Assembly (NCBI RefSeq): GCF_000468755.1
Contig: NZ_AWEZ01000008.1
Span: forward strand, 1 to 63,619
Source: Olsenella profusa F0195
GTDB lineage: Bacteria > Actinomycetota > Coriobacteriia > Coriobacteriales > Atopobiaceae
Direction of reading: 5' to 3'
DNA: 63,619 bases
Shown here: positions 61,401 through 63,619 of the stretch, piece by piece
Numbering within the stretch: position 1 is the stretch's first letter
Layout of the letters: each line of letters begins with the position of its first letter
Translations under genes and position numbers: made by a program
Notes under the pieces: generated by a model
What the model was told of the DNA's origin: nothing
The model's input: only the letters and a program-made list of their open reading frames with translations
The model's database searches: none

Positions 61401-62656
61401 AAGGCTACCATCATGCCTTGGTAGCGCTCATCTTGCAGTGCATCCGTTCCCTTGAAGAGCTCCTTGACCGCCTTCTGGAAGTCGTCATAACTCAACTGGG
61501 TAGTACCAAGGTTATATCTGGTGTAACCCTGCGCCTTGTCTACAACGTAGTCGCTCGACCCCTCATACGTCTCCCCGCGGAAAAATGCATCGTATCTCTT
61601 CGACGCATATGTACGGGTAAGTTCCTTGAGCAGGTGCAAGTCCTCGCCATACCGATCGTACTTCTTAACCATATTGACCGAGATGGTCTGGCCAGGCGCG
61701 TAGGAAAGGAGCCCTTGCAAGATGTAGGCCGCGTACAACTCGCAAAGCGCCTGGAACAGTTCTACACTATCGTCCGGACAGGCATCGCGAACGACTTCAA
61801 CATCATCGTCAGACGATAAATAGATTAATGTCTTCTCAGCAGGAAACTCACCGAAAATGTTCTTCATCTCGGCCTTGAGCCCGACGATTGCCTTAGCGAT
61901 TGCCTCGTTGCACTGCCTACTCTGCTTTGCATCCCCACAATCGATGCCAGTTAGCTTGGCAATCTCCCTTACCTGGTCGCTGCGTCTTTTCTCACCATCA
62001 ATCAGCACGTTGAGAATAGCGTTATCATTTCCCCCGCTTTTCCAAGCGCACTCATAGCCACGTTCCAAACACCAGTTGTTCAAAGCTAGTCGCAAATGCC
62101 CTACTGCCTCAGCAGGGTCTGCATTACGAGAACTTAGATTCTTGTTGTTCTCACGCAGGAAGTTGCCCCTATGTTTAACGATATTATGAACAGCAAGGTA
62201 GATAAGGCGAATGTCAGCCTTCTGATCCGTCTCTATCAGCCATTTGCGCAGGTGGTAGATAGTTGGAAAGCGCTTGTAATAATCCACCTCAGTAAAATCG
62301 GAATCGTTAAAGATTGGCCACTTGTAGTCTGCGTGCCCGTCCTCTCGATCCTCCACATGCAGACGCGACTGCCTAAGCCTAATGAAAAACTCTGAGTCGA
62401 CTTTGTCAATTTCATCCTGGAATAGACTCTGCAGCAGGTCGAGTCGCCACCGCCTACGGACATAGCGACGTCGCTGCCCACGATGCGCACGTGCCTCTGC
62501 AGCAGTCTGCGCCGCATCAAAAAGCCTGCTGCCCAGAGTGGGCATACCCTTGAAGTGCGCGATGGCCCCCACCTTATCTGTAACTGCCCATCCGACGGAG
62601 TTGGTGCCCATATCCAGACCGATGTTGTACTCGTCTGTGGTATTGCGAAGATTCAT
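58469..62656 (-). CDS. cas9: CRISPR-associated endonuclease Cas9 (type II-A)
   Basis: A 1395-residue RNA-guided nuclease. RuvC-I is at the N-terminus (YNIGLDMGTNSVGWAVTD, catalytic Asp15), followed by an arginine-rich bridge helix (RAHRGQRRRYVRRRWR). RuvC-II has Glu near 806 (IFIEVTREEDD), the HNH domain has its His near 891 (YEVDHIIPRSYIKDDSLENK), and RuvC-III is near 1022 (HHAHDAFLACRVG). All catalytic residues are intact. The ATG at 62656 has AAGGGGAAG upstream. Size and Csn2 linkage fit II-A, near SpCas9 in layout. Lower GC than the host. PAM unknown. Confidence 0.97.
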   Translation of the reverse strand: MNLRNTTDEYNIGLDMGTNSVGWAVTDKVGAIAHFKGMPTLGSRLFDAAQTAAEARAHRGQRRRYVRRRWRLDLLQSLFQDEIDKVDSEFFIRLRQSRLHVEDREDGHADYKWPIFNDSDFTEVDYYKRFPTIYHLRKWLIETDQKADIRLIYLAVHNIVKHRGNFLRENNKNLSSRNADPAEAVGHLRLALNNWCLERGYECAWKSGGNDNAILNVLIDGEKRRSDQVREIAKLTGIDCGDAKQSRQCNEAIAKAIVGLKAEMKNIFGEFPAEKTLIYLSSDDDVEVVRDACPDDSVELFQALCELYAAYILQGLLSYAPGQTISVNMVKKYDRYGEDLHLLKELTRTYASKRYDAFFRGETYEGSSDYVVDKAQGYTRYNLGTTQLSYDDFQKAVKELFKGTDALQDERYQGMMVAFGEQRFLRRLKTSDNGSIYYQLHLEELHAILENQGKHYPFLLAEEDKIESLVSFRIPYYVGPLTRENAAVGHDGKERFAWSSRRDGMEHAVITPWNWEEIIDRDKSAEDFIIRMTGDCTYLQGEPVLPKCSLLYEEFCALNELNGAHWTIDEDDERRFDAAQRERIMCDLFRSTRKVTYKKVSDWLEREDSFVGARVHGGQGEHGFESQLGSYIFFCKDVFKTDSLDEADYPMIEQIILWSTLFEDRDILRRKIEEAYGDRLTTEQIKVICKKRFAGWGRLSKKLLTGIKVDTDTGRKSIIDVLREGNPNDGQRSRTMVFMEVLRDEGLGFQKAVDDFNRDYFSEHNNGLMDVNDLPGSPAIRRSINQAVRIVDEIVSIAKKEPANIFIEVTREEDDPRKKGKRTKRRYDAIKSALEVFKKDDPQLWKELTKKDSNNMDERLSLYFMQRGKCMYSGRPIKIEELHTGKYEVDHIIPRSYIKDDSLENKVLVYREENQHKTDTLLIDSSIRRKMGKYWRMLHNAKLIGDKKFRNLFRDHIDDKTMKGFVARQIVETSQMVKLVQTLLEARYPGARIVPVKANISHDLRDAAGLVKCREANDFHHAHDAFLACRVGLFIQKRHPSVYDNPIGLAHIMRDYARAQAREYKKSHYLAHTKGFIVNSFLSSGFDKETGEVFKDDWDAEAEVEGIRRVLNYRQCFISRMPVEATGTFWDQTIYSPKCGKKLTLPLKRGLDPDRYGSYSREQFAYFFIYEARDLKHERHILQFAQVPVRVAAHIAKDPSQLESYAVKLAGQANLAFVRIVRRRILKKQLLELNGDRLIITGVREVRNATEFAFSLDEETLIERCVQIAKVGSLIGVVNDEDEEQLSADLNELFSSLVKRGPKLCNRLYAQLKLDKYLSKFDELTLTDKAKVVLQLIAITNGSINMADLSALGSSKYAGCMQVSYFKQLNAPIGEVNIIDQSVTGMFERRTHIGL

Positions 62657-62678
62657 GTGCTTCCCCTTCTCCATATGG

Positions 62679-62687
62679 TGCTACACT
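62679..62687 (+). promoter_or_regulatory. Extended -10 promoter of tracrRNA
   Basis: TGCTACACT gives a TG-extended -10 placed to start transcription at about 62694, just before the anti-repeat. It overlaps the predicted cas9 -10 (62685-62690) on the other strand. No -35 box is obvious. Confidence 0.5.
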
Positions 62688-62712
62688 ATCCCTGTTCTGA
62701 ATTGCCAGTCAG
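62685..62712 (-). promoter_or_regulatory. Candidate cas9 operon promoter
   Basis: On the minus strand CTGACT (62707-62712) and GATAGT (62685-62690) are 16 bases apart, about 30 bases before the cas9 start. The -35 lies inside the tracrRNA anti-repeat on the opposite strand, so the two transcripts would be divergent and overlapping. Confidence 0.45.
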
Positions 62713-62781
62713 AACGATACTGCGAGTCAAAATACGGCTTAGCCATACCTGCCCTTTCGGGCGCCGCGTAGGCGGTTTTTT
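62694..62781 (+). ncRNA. tracrRNA
   Basis: The anti-repeat spans 62701-62733. Bases 62701-62723 pair with repeat positions 9-31 over 23 bp with two G-U pairs; a GAGT bulge (62724-62727) faces repeat GA; then CAAAAT (62728-62733) pairs with repeat GTTTTG. This is the lower stem-bulge-upper stem geometry of SpCas9 guides. Next come a nexus hairpin (GGC TTA GCC, 62736-62744), a second hairpin (GCCC TTTC GGGC, 62751-62762) and a terminator (CCGC GTAG GCGG, then six T, to 62781). It is divergent from cas9. Confidence 0.9.
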
Positions 62782-63256
62782 ACGACTGGCACGGTCCTCC
62801 TTGGAAAAACTTCAGGGAGGACTTTATCTAATTTAGCACTAGGGACGAATGCAAATAGTGAGATATCTTTTAGAATAGTGGCATGCTTGGTATCCCAGAG
62901 TCTCCGTTTCACCCCTAGGTATCTCACATAATGGCCTCCTCTCTCCATAACCTGTGGACGCCCACATGCCTAGCCTGCGTACAAGATAGCCCCCGTGCAC
63001 GACAGCAATTAAAACAGTAGGCTATAGGGACGCTCGTCATCGGACCCCCACCCTCCTGCCTATCTATGCTCAAGCTTGGCATCTGTCCGTGCCATCACTC
63101 ATGCGCGAATGCTCTATTGAAGAGGGCCGTACGAGATATGCCCCCAAGCGAAACTCGTCCTACTTCGTCCTACTTTTTATATGTTGTATGTCAACCTCTG
63201 CCGTCCCAGACGTGTTATCAGTGAGCGCTCGTAGGGCGAGGGAAAGAAGACGCGAC
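62782..63256. other. AT-rich intergenic region right of tracrRNA
   Basis: No gene is supported. A GTCCTCC / GGAGGAC inverted repeat (about 62794-62823) follows the tracrRNA terminator. The rest holds the promoter region of the ECF sigma fragment. Confidence 0.5.
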
Positions 63257-63434
63257 ATGCTCAGAGGAAGAGACCGCGAGAGGGAGGTGCAGAGGGAGGC
63301 ACGCCGCCTGGTCGATACGTACGGGGACCTTGCGATGCGGCTTGCATACACCTATCTGGGCTCGCGACAGGACGCCGAGGACGTGAGCCAGGACGTCTTA
63401 TGCAAGCTCATCGCCAGGCACACGCCGTTCAACT
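63257..63434 (+). pseudogene. ECF sigma factor gene interrupted by IS21-family element
   Basis: From the ATG at 63257 the frame gives a basic leader and then sigma region 2: EARRLVDTYGDLAMRLAYTY, LGSRQDAEDVSQDVLCKLIA. This is the start of an ECF-type sigma factor. About 59 codons in, the frame meets the terminal sequence of an IS element and stops 17 bases later. Regions 3-4 are missing in the window. Ribosome site is moderate (GGGAAAGAAG). Confidence 0.6.
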
Positions 63435-63619
63435 GTGTTTTGTCAAGATGAAGTGAGCAGAATGGTCACTGATTTCTGAGCACTTTGCGCACCGGTCCTG
63501 AGCGGGATTTCTGAGCAGCCCTCTATTGCATGAGGGCGTGTCTCACACGGTAGGACTCACCCTCGAACTCGGGCAGCCTGCCGTGGCGCGCGACGCGGCC
63601 TGTCACGGCCGCTGCCATC
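63435..63619 (-). mobile_element. End of an IS21-family insertion sequence
   Basis: The end begins near TGTGTTTTGTCAAG (63435) and contains repeated internal motifs: GATTTCTGAGCA at 63470 and again near 63506, and GTGAGCAG at 63453. Multiple terminal repeats of this kind are typical of IS21. The element continues beyond the window with the 3' end of its istB gene. The exact tip and target duplication cannot be set with only one end visible. Confidence 0.65.
63523..63619 (-). CDS. istB: IstB-like transposition helper, C-terminal end (partial)
   Basis: The last 31 codons (plus one base) of a minus-strand gene cut by the window edge. The peptide ends GRLPEFEGESYRVRHALMQ; a C-terminal GESYR motif is usual for IstB ATPases of IS21 elements. 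The stop is TAG at 63523. Only the tail is visible. Confidence 0.6.
   Translation of the reverse strand, partial: MAAAVTGRVARHGRLPEFEGESYRVRHALMQ

Noticed and set aside
62739-62948. 69-codon minus frame over the tracrRNA 3' end
   Set aside because: It runs through the tracrRNA hairpins and terminator and has no ribosome site or known family.

Overview
The window comes from a high-GC actinobacterium, most likely class Coriobacteriia, family Atopobiaceae (Olsenella-like). The evidence is the gene content and style: a mannose-type PTS with ManO, divergent shikimate genes, CaiB/BaiF and C69 proteins, strong GGAGG ribosome sites with frequent ATGA overlaps and occasional GTG/TTG starts. No rRNA or species marker is present, so the assignment is inference.

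Bases 1-51352 are ordinary chromosome. A long leftward series runs rarA, DUF948, anti-sigma, sigma, AI-2E transporter, alaS, ruvX, mltG, yqeG, aroK, aroB-like, peptidase and the mannose PTS operon. It is followed by rightward glgB, a MetRS-like gene and small membrane or hydrolase genes. Next come a YolD/Y-family polymerase pair, MATE and MacB-type exporters, an OatA-like acyltransferase, a CoA transferase, DAHP synthase, C69 dipeptidase, hemolysin III, a coiled-coil NlpC/P60 protein, a prepilin peptidase, dGTPase, an esterase-GNAT fusion, DNA-repair nucleases, a flavodiiron protein, flotillin, a queuosine-precursor transporter and an SDR. Two pairs of intergenic arrays of short repeated sites stand out. 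One pair (6703-6872 and 41452-41620) keeps five sites at nearly identical offsets although the sequence between them differs.

Bases 51353-63619 are accessory DNA. A lower-GC SDR gene is followed by a piece of prophage: a truncated MuF-type minor capsid protein carrying a CdiA-like tRNase toxin tip, a tRNA-Leu(CAG), and the first 35 codons of a thioredoxin-like gene. That gene is cut off by a 31-repeat CRISPR array. The array is the far end of a complete, lower-GC type II-A CRISPR-Cas locus on the minus strand (cas9-cas1-cas2-csn2-array). A divergent tracrRNA lies upstream of cas9, and its anti-repeat pairs with the repeat in SpCas9-like geometry. The array holds two spacers that differ by one base in the seed, and its ten oldest repeats share a one-base variant. 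The right edge carries an ECF sigma factor gene cut by the end of an IS21-family element.

Starts were moved from the longest frame to the best ribosome site or family-supported start. No database search was possible, so family names rest on recognised motifs.
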